Shown: piece after piece, positions 32,274 through 41,601 of the stretch | How positions within the stretch are numbered: the first letter of the stretch is position 1 | How the letters are laid out: the number at the start of each line of letters is the position of its first letter | Origin: Asparagopsis taxiformis | Lineage: Eukaryota > Rhodophyta > Florideophyceae > Bonnemaisoniales > Bonnemaisoniaceae | DNA length: 64,000 bases | Assembly: GCA_030407315.1 (NCBI GenBank) | Contig: JALQPE010000337.1 | Span: 1-64,000, forward strand | Reading direction: 5' to 3' | The notes under the pieces: model-generated | The model's database searches: none | What the model saw: the letters and a program-made list of their open reading frames with translations, nothing else | What the model was told of the DNA's origin: nothing | Translations under genes and position numbers: made by a program

Positions 32274-35200
32274 ATGGCCGGAAGCGACACTGAGCGCGCT
32301 GCGGAACCAAAGGATACCGTCGAAAGCGTTGCAGAGAGACTTGCAACGACGGTAGGCGGTGATAAAACACCCTCCGGAGGTTCTGGTGATGGAGGGACTC
32401 CGTCTGCAGCGGGAAGGGAGACGGCAGATAGCCAGACACCCATTCAGGGAGCAGACGCTGCCATGATAGAGGCAGCAAAAACCCTTGGTGATATATCACC
32501 ATCTGGGAAAAACACTCTACGCTTTCCATCTACTCCTGGGACGGTGAAATCGAAAAACAGGGAGAGGTCTAACGTCCGTGAAGGCGAGGGGAGTCCTGCT
32601 GGCATGGAAGCATCAGAAGAGTCTGTGATGGGGATTGACATCAACATTGTCGAATGCAGGACTGAACCTAAAATGATCAATCCGCTAGATGTTGCCAAAC
32701 CGGAATCAACTTCTCGTCTTGTGCAGGAGGCCAGAGTGCGCGATCTGGTCAGCAAAATATCTACCGAGGGGTTTCTGGAAACTGGCACCCGAATGACCAT
32801 CTGTGAAACAATGGGGTCAGACGGACGGAAGAAACTGCAGTGCATTGATGGAGGTCATCGTATCAGCGCTTTGCAGTCGATTGTGGAAAACAAACCGACA
32901 GTTGCTGATCGATGGAGACTGAGGAGCATTAGCGTTGACTTCATCCGACCACCTGGAACCCGTGAAATGTTTCATCCTCTTGAAGTGATGCGAATATCGC
33001 AGAAGCTGAACGAAAAGACTCATGACGTGATAGAAGTTTCTATTGCTGACCACGTCTGTACGGTCATGAAGTTCATGATGATGAAGGGCTTGATGAAGGC
33101 GAAGGTAAATGTGTGCACAAAAGTTGTAGTCGAGAACAAGGTCATTCCAGGTTGTCAGGAAGGAATCATGATGAAGTACGTTTCGATTGCGCAGGGCTTC
33201 GGAGACGTAAATAACCCGGCGTTCGAACATTGGTCAGCTATCCCAAGTCGATTTGCAACTGAAACTAGTCCGCCAGACTCGAAGAATATGCAGGGATGCA
33301 CTGTGGACGTCCTATTCGCTTCTGCGTTTCGAAAAGCTTCGGTGGACACCAAACTTGTCATTCTAGAGCTCACTGCAATGTGGACGATGTGGAAACGTAG
33401 GAAAGGAGATGGTGGTATAAGTCTAAAGACATGCGCGCAAAAGTGGTGCTACAGCATGTGTGAAATATATGACATACTTGAGAAAGCTGTACGGAAAGAA
33501 AACTCCTGGCATTCCTCACCTCATCCATGTTTCAGGAAGTTACATGAAGTACCGGAGCCAGGTGGACGAACACGAAAAACCATACGATATCGCATTTTGA
33601 CTGTCCTCAAAGATTTCTATCCTTCCGACGCACCAACTGGGAGAGGTATACGTGCAGCATTGACGCGGTCTATGATGAAAGAAATCCGTTATGTGGTTTT
33701 CAACGGCCCAATTCTATCGGATGACTCTCTCGACCATTCCGTCGCGCCTGAAATAGGTGTGCAGGAAAGGCGGACTAGGCGAAAATCCTTGGAAGGGAAT
33801 ACTGCACCTCAACCACGACAACAATCCGCATCGTATGGTGATACTTCAAATGCTGCCATTGATCGCTCGGACGTGGTACAGAGTCCAAATGTACTTACCC
33901 AACAGCAGACACAGGGCAGTCTGGAAATATCGGATCGTGTTAACGCTGAGGTCGGTGCTGCAACACAGGTTGGTGAAGAGGCGACAGGGAAAGCGGCAGA
34001 TTCCGAAAGCGCAAAGCAGGTTACAACGGACCGCGCAGTGCCTACTGCGCCTACCGAGAACAATTCTTCGAAACCTGGAGATTGTGAAGTTGGGGATGTG
34101 TTGCAGAAGAACGTAGGAACTCCAGAGCTTGAACCAGCTGGTGCAAATCGAGGAAGAAATGACCACGGTGATGAAAATGACCTGCAACAATCACCTAGCC
34201 CAGTGGCAGCCGGAAGTGCCACGCTCAGACCAGAGCAGGGTGGAAAGTCGCCGGCGAATATGTCAGTTGGTCATCCAAGAACTGGTCGAGATGGTGAAGG
34301 AGGTCCTGAATCTAGGAAGAGCGATGGGTCTGGAACGAAAGATGTCCGCGAAGAATGTCCCGAACATTCTTCTGGAAGGACAACGGAGGACCCGATGAAA
34401 GGTGTACGAAATCAGGGTGATGGCACTGGAGACGCTATGTTATCTACAGCGGATGTCGGCCTACCTGTTTTACCTGAGCTGGAGGACACGGAAACACCTG
34501 TTACCAGTTCTACGCCTAGGAAGTTGATGACAGCCAAGCACAGCAGTGGTTTCGTGCCCTTAAAGGCAAAGCCGAGGAATACGGAGACGCCGCCAATGAT
34601 TCTACGATCCAAACGGAAATTGGTGGATGTCACCCCTCAAGAGGTTATTGACCTGGTGGGAGAGGATACCAGCAGGCCGCGGCAGAAGAAGAAGCAAAAG
34701 ATGCGTGAAGACGCAAATTTGCAATCCGGCAAAGACGCTGCAGTCCACGCGGTTCAAGGAGGTCAGTATTCGGACAGGCAACAAAATGATGTCCCTGACA
34801 AAGATGTGGAGGAAGGTATAGAAGCGAAACTGCCTGTTATCATTCATCCCGACAGTCGAATGAAATACTATGTGAATGGGAAACTGGTCGATACGCTTCG
34901 AGCCGAGGTCGCTGAAGCAGCAGCGAGTGCCTATTCGGCACAAAATGTTTCCGCTGAGTTTCTCTCGAGGGCTTATTTCCGAGAGAAACGAAATGAAATA
35001 GACTTGGTTGGGTTTACAATTCTGGACGGAATATTCAAGTCTTCTACTACTGCAGATGCGATCCACGAACTGCTCCTTCATTTTTCTGCGTTGTTTGAGG
35101 AACGTCTCGAGGATGCCAAGAAGAACTCTGAATCCGGTGACACCCGCAGAGATCCGGACTGGACACCGTGGTGCATGGCTATGATGGATGGGAAAAACTC

Positions 35201-35798
35201 TGATGAAGAAGGTGAGAAGGGCAGAGGAATCTTTATAACAAAGCGGAAGAGCTTATGTGATGACCTCGAGGATAACAATAATAATCTCTATCGGAAGAAG
35301 ATGATTGTTGAGCTCGGTCTAGGTATTTGTGCGGAATGTTTGGAATTGAGGACTAGTGGGAAGGACCCGATGGCCTTCCCCAGCACTGGAACTACTTTAG
35401 TGCTGACTGGAGAGCGGACTAAACCTCGTGCTGGACATACAGACTATGAAGTGGGAATCGATGAAGTTAACAGTCCCCCTTCTCCGCCATCCTACTTCAT
35501 GATGTCAAGCGGCGCAGATGGATTCGGCCTCGTGCTTGCACCCTACAGTCATGTCTGTTTATCCCATCCCAACAGAGAGTTATACAGAGTTCCAATGAAG
35601 AGGTGTGAAGTACCACCATATTCTGTTCTTGTCTGCCGAGGGGATGTTTATCACCACGAGGAAGGATTTGAGAGCAATAAGGGTCTTCAATACAAGTTCC
35701 CGATCCGATCTCACATATTCCTCAAAACTGAGCAGCATCAAAGTGAAGAAGGAGAATATGTCGTTGGACATTGGGAGGGCAATTCGAAATTGAAGTGA
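32274..35798 (+). CDS. F1a: ParB/Srx-like domain plus 2OG-oxygenase-like domain protein
   Basis: A 1174-residue frame from ATG 32274. After a low-complexity N-terminus, residues about 120-260 form a ParB/Srx-like domain with the box CIDGGHRISAL (190-200); the DGxHR motif is typical of the ParB-like DGHHR group. A long polar linker (about 480-850) includes basic RQKKKQKMR. The C-terminal domain keeps HTD (1055-1057), YFMMSSGADGF, VPPYSVLVCRGDVYHH (His 1127) and IRSHIFL (Arg 1145). The order HxD..H..R is that of Fe(II)/2-oxoglutarate dioxygenases, including the TET/JBP group. The fold call is inference. A possible role is oxidation of modified bases in element DNA. Other members: 37294-40233 and the two pseudogenes in copy 1. 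Confidence 0.72.
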   Translation: MAGSDTERAAEPKDTVESVAERLATTVGGDKTPSGGSGDGGTPSAAGRETADSQTPIQGADAAMIEAAKTLGDISPSGKNTLRFPSTPGTVKSKNRERSNVREGEGSPAGMEASEESVMGIDINIVECRTEPKMINPLDVAKPESTSRLVQEARVRDLVSKISTEGFLETGTRMTICETMGSDGRKKLQCIDGGHRISALQSIVENKPTVADRWRLRSISVDFIRPPGTREMFHPLEVMRISQKLNEKTHDVIEVSIADHVCTVMKFMMMKGLMKAKVNVCTKVVVENKVIPGCQEGIMMKYVSIAQGFGDVNNPAFEHWSAIPSRFATETSPPDSKNMQGCTVDVLFASAFRKASVDTKLVILELTAMWTMWKRRKGDGGISLKTCAQKWCYSMCEIYDILEKAVRKENSWHSSPHPCFRKLHEVPEPGGRTRKTIRYRILTVLKDFYPSDAPTGRGIRAALTRSMMKEIRYVVFNGPILSDDSLDHSVAPEIGVQERRTRRKSLEGNTAPQPRQQSASYGDTSNAAIDRSDVVQSPNVLTQQQTQGSLEISDRVNAEVGAATQVGEEATGKAADSESAKQVTTDRAVPTAPTENNSSKPGDCEVGDVLQKNVGTPELEPAGANRGRNDHGDENDLQQSPSPVAAGSATLRPEQGGKSPANMSVGHPRTGRDGEGGPESRKSDGSGTKDVREECPEHSSGRTTEDPMKGVRNQGDGTGDAMLSTADVGLPVLPELEDTETPVTSSTPRKLMTAKHSSGFVPLKAKPRNTETPPMILRSKRKLVDVTPQEVIDLVGEDTSRPRQKKKQKMREDANLQSGKDAAVHAVQGGQYSDRQQNDVPDKDVEEGIEAKLPVIIHPDSRMKYYVNGKLVDTLRAEVAEAAASAYSAQNVSAEFLSRAYFREKRNEIDLVGFTILDGIFKSSTTADAIHELLLHFSALFEERLEDAKKNSESGDTRRDPDWTPWCMAMMDGKNSDEEGEKGRGIFITKRKSLCDDLEDNNNNLYRKKMIVELGLGICAECLELRTSGKDPMAFPSTGTTLVLTGERTKPRAGHTDYEVGIDEVNSPPSPPSYFMMSSGADGFGLVLAPYSHVCLSHPNRELYRVPMKRCEVPPYSVLVCRGDVYHHEEGFESNKGLQYKFPIRSHIFLKTEQHQSEEGEYVVGHWEGNSKLK

Positions 35799-36047
35799 TG
35801 AAGGGCATCTGTCCAGCCGTGTTGAAGCCTTAGTTGGGTATGAATCCGTAGAGTAATAAACACAATTCCAATAGAACATGATAAAAGAGATACTGCATGG
35901 ATTCTTTATATAGTCAGATCAACTTCACAAATGTAACAAACACCACATGCAGAAAGCTATTCTCCACAGAAAGCTCTAGCTACAAGAGCTGCAAATTCTA
36001 AACCTCTTCATTAGATGCGAGAAACGATAGCAGATAGTAAAACCTGG
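35799..36047. other. 3' flank of F1a
   Basis: About 250 bp with no gene; an AATAAA at 35854-35859 may be a poly(A) signal. Confidence 0.45.
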
Positions 36048-36850
36048 TATTATAATACATCGTTTACTATCCCCGGTAAAATTTTCAGTTCCTGAGAACA
36101 GGAGTCTGGCCGGGTATAAAGTTGGGTGGGTGTAGACCAAGTGCACCAACCCCATTGCCTGGGGGTACTCCGGATAACCTCAGCCAATGGCGTTGGTGCA
36201 CCTGGCTTTTGGGAGGCCAAAATAATACCCGGTATTATTTTGGGTCGGTATAGACCAAGTGCACTAACCCCATTGGCCGGTGGTAGCCGGATACCCTCGG
36301 CCAATGGCGTTGGTGCACCTGGCGTTTGGGAGGCCAAAATAATACCCGGTATTATTTTGGGTCGGTATAGACCAAGTGCACCAACCCCATTGGCCGAGGT
36401 TGTCCAAACTACCACCGGCCAATGGCGTTGGTGCACCTGGCTTTTGGGAGGCCAAAATAATACCCGGTATTATTTTGGGTCGATATAGACCAAGTGCACC
36501 AACCCCATTGGCCGGTGGTAGCCGGATACCCTCGGCCAATGGCGTTGGTGCACCTGGCGTTTGGGAGGCCAAAATAATACCCGGTATTATTTTGGGTCGG
36601 TATAGACCAAGTGCACCAACCCCATTGGCCGGTGGTAGCCGGATACCCTCGGCCAATGGCGTTGGTGCACCTGGCGTTTGGGAGGCCAAAATAATACCCG
36701 GTATTATTTTGGGTCGGTATAGACCAAGTGCACCAACCCCATTGGCCGAGGTTGTCCAAACTACCACCGGCCAATGGCGTTGGTGCACCTGGCGTTTGGG
36801 AGGCCAAAATAATACCGGGTATTATTCCTAGTTTCTCAAGCCAGGTGCAG
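36048..36850. repeat. Palindrome array B (between F1a and F1b)
   Basis: Six units of about 117 bp, with palindromes at 36221, 36338, 36456, 36573, 36690 and 36808, plus a worn half unit at 36048. The palindrome has arms AAAATAATACC and GGTATTATTTT around one central base. The spacer is itself an inverted repeat: CCAAGTGCACCAAC..CATTGGCC faces GGCCAATGGCGTTGGTGCACCTGG. Spacer middles alternate between two versions (GGTGGTAGCCGGATACC and GAGGTTGTCCAAACTACC). Confidence 0.92.
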
Positions 36851-37293
36851 TGCACTCATTGGCCGAAGCCCACTTATTCGTGGTTCATGTTGAATACAGA
36901 TGCATTTGGTATGTACGCATCAGCTCCACGAGTTGGTGCAAAATGCTGGGAAGTATGTGACTTCAGCATTATGTAGTTATTACTTGAGTGGTTTTGGGGT
37001 AATCACCATGACCAACTCGTACCTGTTTAGCCACTTTGAGTGTGAACTCGTCGTATAGCGATTGTATTTGGCCGCAGAAATTAACTGAATTTCGAGTATT
37101 ACTCTTGATCTGAGTCAAGTGGTCTAGAAATAAACAAAAAATTGAAATCAGAGTTGAAACGGATTGTTCACGTTTGATCCTTTATCAGACTGCAGTAGCG
37201 AAATAAATCTATCTTAATCGTCTCTGTATCGTCGTTATCGGGGTCGTACACTCAATCAAGCTTCTCTCCATTCCTGCTTTCCATCATCCTTCA
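36851..37293. promoter_or_regulatory. Upstream region of F1b
   Basis: About 440 bp without a gene between array B and the F1b ATG. The last 45 bases are pyrimidine-rich (TTCTCTCCATTCCTGCTTTCC), a leader type also seen before other genes of the element. Confidence 0.4.
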
Positions 37294-40233
37294 ATGGCTC
37301 CTCGCACTCGCTCCAAACCCTCTGCCCCCGCCCCTGCTCGCGCTTCGACTCGCGGTCGGGCCTCCGCTCGCTCTCGCGCCCCTTCTCGCTCTCGCGCCCC
37401 TTCTCGCAGCCCTGGTCACGATAACTCTGTCACCGCCGAGGTTCAGTTGTCAGACTGTCCCAAAGCTGACCACAGGCTGTCTCCCTTGGATTTGCACAGA
37501 CCCCCCCTATTCTCTCGTCATATTAGGGAAGGGAGAGTGCTTGAGCTGAAGGAGAAGTTCCTGAGGGAAGGATTCACCTCCTCAATCTCCCGAATCCTTG
37601 CCTGCAAAATGCTCCTTCCCAGTGAAGGCAGCACAACCCCCACCCTTCAAACGTTCTACATCGATGGTGGCCATCGCGTTGCGGCTCTCCAGAAGTGCAT
37701 TCGTGAAGACCCGGAAGGGCAACATCCGTATGCTGCGTCATTCAGGAACATCGATGTGGCTTTGATCAGGCGCCCAGGGACAGAAGAAGTTTCCGATGAG
37801 TACTTCACACCTTTTGAAGTACTCGGGCTGTCCATTCAAGCAAACACACTCACGCATGATGTTGCCCTTGTTTCTTTGGCAGACCGAGTGTGTTCTGTGG
37901 TCCAACTGCTCACGACCAAGGACATGTTGGGTGAACCGAATCGGAAGTGCATTCAGGTCATCATGGACAGCCAGTTGTCGATATCGAAACTGGGCTACCA
38001 AGCCATCAACAAGCACGTGACTGCTGCGAAAGGCTTCCGGACTGTGAACAACAAAGCGCTTGAGTTCTGGAGTTCCGTACCGAGCATGTTCACCAAGGAA
38101 ATTCTCGCTGCGGAACAGGAAAGGGCCGTTAAAGAAGGCCGTGACATCAACGACGATGTCTTCAAGCAGTCCGTAGACATGTATGGCTGCAACATGGATC
38201 TCGTTTTCATGGCAGACTTCCGTCGCGGCTCGGAGTATCAGCAAAGGTTCATCTTGCTCATAACAGCTCTCTGGACACGCATGCGAGATCTGCGTCAGTT
38301 GAGTAGGACGACAAGAGGATTTGGTAATCCTTTCGTTCGTGTTTTGATTGAAGTGTTCAAGATGTCCGAGCCGGTTGCTGCTCACAAAATGATGGAGCCT
38401 CCGCTCGACCATTTCTACTCCGAGCTCAAGAACACTGGGTCAGGAAAGGAGACTGTTATTGCGAACAGTATCGCGGAGACCCTCCTGCACTTCAATACCG
38501 ACGATAACAGCGGTACGAAGCATGCTCTCGTCTCCGACGAAATGTATGAGCAGCTTCGCTTTTCCACGGGCGTTGTGGACATGGAAGAAGACCAAAGGGT
38601 CATTGTTCACAATGAACAGCCATCTGAAGATGCGCCGAAGCCATCTACGCCCCAATCAGATGAGCCTTCTACCCCTTCTACCCGTTCTGGTCCTACTCCT
38701 CCTGCCCCTTCTACCCCTCCTGCTCCTTCTACCCCTCCTGCTCCTCGTGCTCATTCTACCCCTTCTACTCCTTCTACCCCTTCTACCCCTTCTACCCCTT
38801 CTACCCCTTCTACCCCTTCTACCCCTTCTACCCCTTCTACTCCTGCCCCTTCCACCCCTCCTGCTACCCCTCCTCCTGCCGCTTCCGTTCCCGCCCCTTC
38901 CACCCCTCCTGCTACCCCTCCTGCTCCTGCCACTTCCGTTCCTGCAGTTGAGCAGGCTCAAGGAACCCCTGATGCCACTGTGGCAGGTTCTGAGAAGCAA
39001 TTGGGATCTGTTCTCCTCCGTCTCCCTCTCAATGCACCACCGCTTGCGGTGAATGAGCCAGTCGAGACACTTCGCAGGTCGAAACGGCAGAGAACGGAGA
39101 GTCTACGGGTTGGCGGCGACAGTCAGGCAGAGTCGGAGGTAGAAGAAGAGTCCGAAGAGCCCCTTCCGAAGCGCGGAAGACTGGAAGCTAACCGTACGGT
39201 GAAACGTTCAACCGAGGAGATTCCATTGTTCAGCGATGAGCAGGAAAATCCCCTCCCCGACAGGGTAGTCGATGAACGGATTATGGATATTCTCCCGAAC
39301 ACCATACCGTCAGACTCTAGGGTCAAGTACTATATCGACAGCAAGCTGTACGAAACAATCCGACAGGAGATTTTGAGTGCAGCTGCTGCCGATATGAATT
39401 GTATAGCGTGCAGTGGTCCAGCTTGCTGTGCAGAGAAGTTCTTTGCAACAGCTAGGTCAACTCTCAATCTCTTGGGTGCCCATGTACTCAGTGGTATCTT
39501 CCGTTCTTCGACTGTGGGCAACGCAGCACATGAACTGTTCACGTTCTACGCCCAGAAGTTCAAACCTGTTCATTCTTCTGCTGAAGACAGTTCCAATGAT
39601 CCCTGGCATCAGATTCGAAACAAGGGTGAGGTAACAGCAGAGCAACAGGCCTCTCGTTTGGGAAGGTTCTCTATCTCAAGGAAGAAGATTTGCGACGATC
39701 TCGAGCAGATGGATGAACATCAATTCAAGAACAAGATGATTCTCGAGGTCGGCAAAGCAATCTGTGCCGAGCTAATGTACTTGGGCCTAGGAATCCATGA
39801 GCCTGTGGCCTTTCCTAAAACCGGTTTACGTCTTTTGCTGACCTCTGATGGTGCTCCAGATCAAGACTTGCACACAGACCTACCGGTGGTCATCAATGAT
39901 TCCGATTTCCCACCTGGAAGATCGTACTTTCTGATGGCAAGCGCGGCTGATGGGTTCTGGCTTCGTGGAGCGTATTTCAGCCACGTCTGTTTGACGCGTG
40001 CAGACGCTGAGAAGTACAAGACGCCTGTTATGGACATCTACGTGCCACCGTATTCTCTCTTCATCGGTCGTGGTGACTTCTACCATGGAGGCAAGGGATT
40101 CAGTAGTTCAGCGGAAAATCGCCTAACATATGGTCTTCCGGTTCGTTCTCATCTCTACCTTTTAAGTGACGAAGAAGAATTGGCGGATGCTATCGAAACA
40201 GTCAACTACTGGGATGCACCTAGTGCGCGATAA
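37294..40233 (+). CDS. F1b: ParB/Srx-like domain plus 2OG-oxygenase-like domain protein
   Basis: A 979-residue frame from ATG 37294, paralogous to F1a. It starts with a basic Ser/Arg/Pro-rich tail (1-42). The ParB-like box is FYIDGGHRVAAL (121-132), followed by VALIRRPGTEE and SLADRVCSV, also conserved in F1a. The linker has a run of STP repeats (about 460-550). The next block (QENPLPDRVVDER, KYYIDSKLYETIRQEI) is shared by all family members. The C-terminal domain keeps HTD (860-862), DFYHGGKGF (His 931) and VRSHLYL (Arg 951), giving the HxD..H..R pattern. Function is inferred as for F1a. The presence of two diverged F1 genes in one element suggests different jobs, for instance different substrates. 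Confidence 0.72.
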   Translation: MAPRTRSKPSAPAPARASTRGRASARSRAPSRSRAPSRSPGHDNSVTAEVQLSDCPKADHRLSPLDLHRPPLFSRHIREGRVLELKEKFLREGFTSSISRILACKMLLPSEGSTTPTLQTFYIDGGHRVAALQKCIREDPEGQHPYAASFRNIDVALIRRPGTEEVSDEYFTPFEVLGLSIQANTLTHDVALVSLADRVCSVVQLLTTKDMLGEPNRKCIQVIMDSQLSISKLGYQAINKHVTAAKGFRTVNNKALEFWSSVPSMFTKEILAAEQERAVKEGRDINDDVFKQSVDMYGCNMDLVFMADFRRGSEYQQRFILLITALWTRMRDLRQLSRTTRGFGNPFVRVLIEVFKMSEPVAAHKMMEPPLDHFYSELKNTGSGKETVIANSIAETLLHFNTDDNSGTKHALVSDEMYEQLRFSTGVVDMEEDQRVIVHNEQPSEDAPKPSTPQSDEPSTPSTRSGPTPPAPSTPPAPSTPPAPRAHSTPSTPSTPSTPSTPSTPSTPSTPSTPSTPAPSTPPATPPPAASVPAPSTPPATPPAPATSVPAVEQAQGTPDATVAGSEKQLGSVLLRLPLNAPPLAVNEPVETLRRSKRQRTESLRVGGDSQAESEVEEESEEPLPKRGRLEANRTVKRSTEEIPLFSDEQENPLPDRVVDERIMDILPNTIPSDSRVKYYIDSKLYETIRQEILSAAAADMNCIACSGPACCAEKFFATARSTLNLLGAHVLSGIFRSSTVGNAAHELFTFYAQKFKPVHSSAEDSSNDPWHQIRNKGEVTAEQQASRLGRFSISRKKICDDLEQMDEHQFKNKMILEVGKAICAELMYLGLGIHEPVAFPKTGLRLLLTSDGAPDQDLHTDLPVVINDSDFPPGRSYFLMASAADGFWLRGAYFSHVCLTRADAEKYKTPVMDIYVPPYSLFIGRGDFYHGGKGFSSSAENRLTYGLPVRSHLYLLSDEEELADAIETVNYWDAPSAR
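38680..38945. repeat. In-frame CCTTCTACC microsatellite in F1b
   Basis: A run of nine-base repeats encoding Ser-Thr-Pro, with interspersed CCTCCTGCT units encoding Pro-Pro-Ala. It keeps the F1b frame open and probably forms a flexible linker. The glycine-rich open frame on the opposite strand is a shadow of this repeat. Confidence 0.85.
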
Positions 40234-40554
40234 TCTGCAAGAATACTGCTTTGCCTCTCCCTCTACAGGCAGCATCTGCCAATCCTAAGCTAGCTTCGGT
40301 AGTATACTTCCTTTACCACAACTAAATCTACTCCTATTCACGACTTTGAAAATATTAGCACGGTCAGTCTACTGCACTATTAGAGTTCCTCTACCTCTCA
40401 CCCCGCATAGCTTCTACACCCTACATCGTACAGACTGATCTCTTTTCCTTTCCTACATGCATGGCACAGTTTTGCAAGACTGCCACAATTCCACATCACT
40501 CGAGTAACCAAGGTCTTGAATTGTTCTTCTTAGTATACTAACTGTAGTTGAGAT
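40234..40554. other. 3' flank of F1b
   Basis: About 320 bp without a gene, rich in short pyrimidine runs. No element recognised. Confidence 0.45.
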
Positions 40555-41455
40555 GCAAACCTGGCAGCCAATGGCAGAGCTGCACTTGGGCTGGCCACAC
40601 CCAAAATAATACCCGGTATTATTTTGGCATGGCAAAGCCCAGGTGCAGCAATTCCATTGGCTGCCGCTGCGTTCATGACAGCCAATAGCAGAGCTGCACT
40701 TGGGCTGGCCACACCCAAAATAATACCCGGTATTATTTTGGCATGGCAAAGCCCAGGTGCAGCAATTCCATTGGCTGCCGCTGCGTTCATGACAGCCAAT
40801 AGCAGAGCTGCACTTGGGCTGGCCACACCCAAAATAATACCCGGTATTATTTTGGCATGGCAAAGCCCAGGTGCAGCAATTCCATTGGCTGCCGCTGCGT
40901 TCATGACAGCCAATAGCAGAGCTGCACTTGGGCTGGCCACACCCAAAATAATACCCGGTATTATTTTGGCATGGCAAAGCCCAGGTGCAGCAATTCCATT
41001 GGCTGCCGCTGCGTTCATGACAGCCAATAGCTGCACTTGGGCTGGCCACACCCAAAATAATACCCGGTATTATTTTGGCATGGCAAAGCCCAGGTGCAGC
41101 AATTCTATTGGCTGCCGCTGTGTTCATGACAGCCAATAGCAGAGCTGCACTTGGGCTGGCCACACCCAAATAATACCCGGTATTATTTTGGCATGGCAAA
41201 GCCCAGGTGCAGCAATTCCATTGGCTGCCGCTGCGTTCATGACAGCCAATGGCAGAGCTGCACTTGGGCTGGCCACACCCAAAATAATACCCGGTATTAT
41301 TTTGGCATGGCAAAGCCCAGGTGCAGCAATTCCATTGGCTGCCGCTGCGTTCATGACAGCCAATGGCAGAGCTGCACTTGGGCTGGCCACACCCGAAATA
41401 ATACCCGGTATTATTTTGGTATGGCAAAGCCCAGGTGCAGCACTATCATTGGGCG
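40555..41455. repeat. Palindrome array C (between F1b and F2)
   Basis: Eight units of 114 bp (one of 109). Palindromes lie at 40605, 40719, 40833, 40947, 41056, 41169, 41283 and 41397, with arms AAAATAATACC and GGTATTATTTT. The spacer is an inverted repeat around GCCCAGGTGCAGC..CCATTGGCTG and CAGCCAAT..GCTGCACTTGGGC. The period is divisible by three, which explains long frames through the array on both strands. Confidence 0.92.
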
Positions 41456-41601
41456 TGGGCTGACTGGCACCGCTCAGCAAATGAAAGTCTGTTATTATCG
41501 CTCAGGTAGATTGTAGTACTACAACGTTGTACGAGTTCAGATGCAAGACTTTTTATTGCTGATGGTACTCTTGATATCTGTAATTGGACGCGTATACTGT
41601 C

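Noticed and set aside
30704..32529. Minus-strand open frames of 390-547 codons across array A
   Set aside because: They consist of the 105-bp repeat read in all three frames; the period allows open frames without coding selection, and the peptides are the same sequence shifted.
36050..36976. Open frames across array B
   Set aside because: Repeat-derived peptides only (ANGVGALGLY-type units).
38656..39000. Glycine/arginine-rich frame on the minus strand
   Set aside because: Reverse reading of the Ser-Thr-Pro microsatellite of F1b.
30906..41455. CRISPR array
   Set aside because: Units repeat nearly whole with no unique spacers, the context is eukaryotic, and no cas-like gene is present.
40453..41516. 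Long open frames across array C on both strands
   Set aside because: Same cause: a 114-bp period divisible by three. No non-repeat protein sequence is attached.
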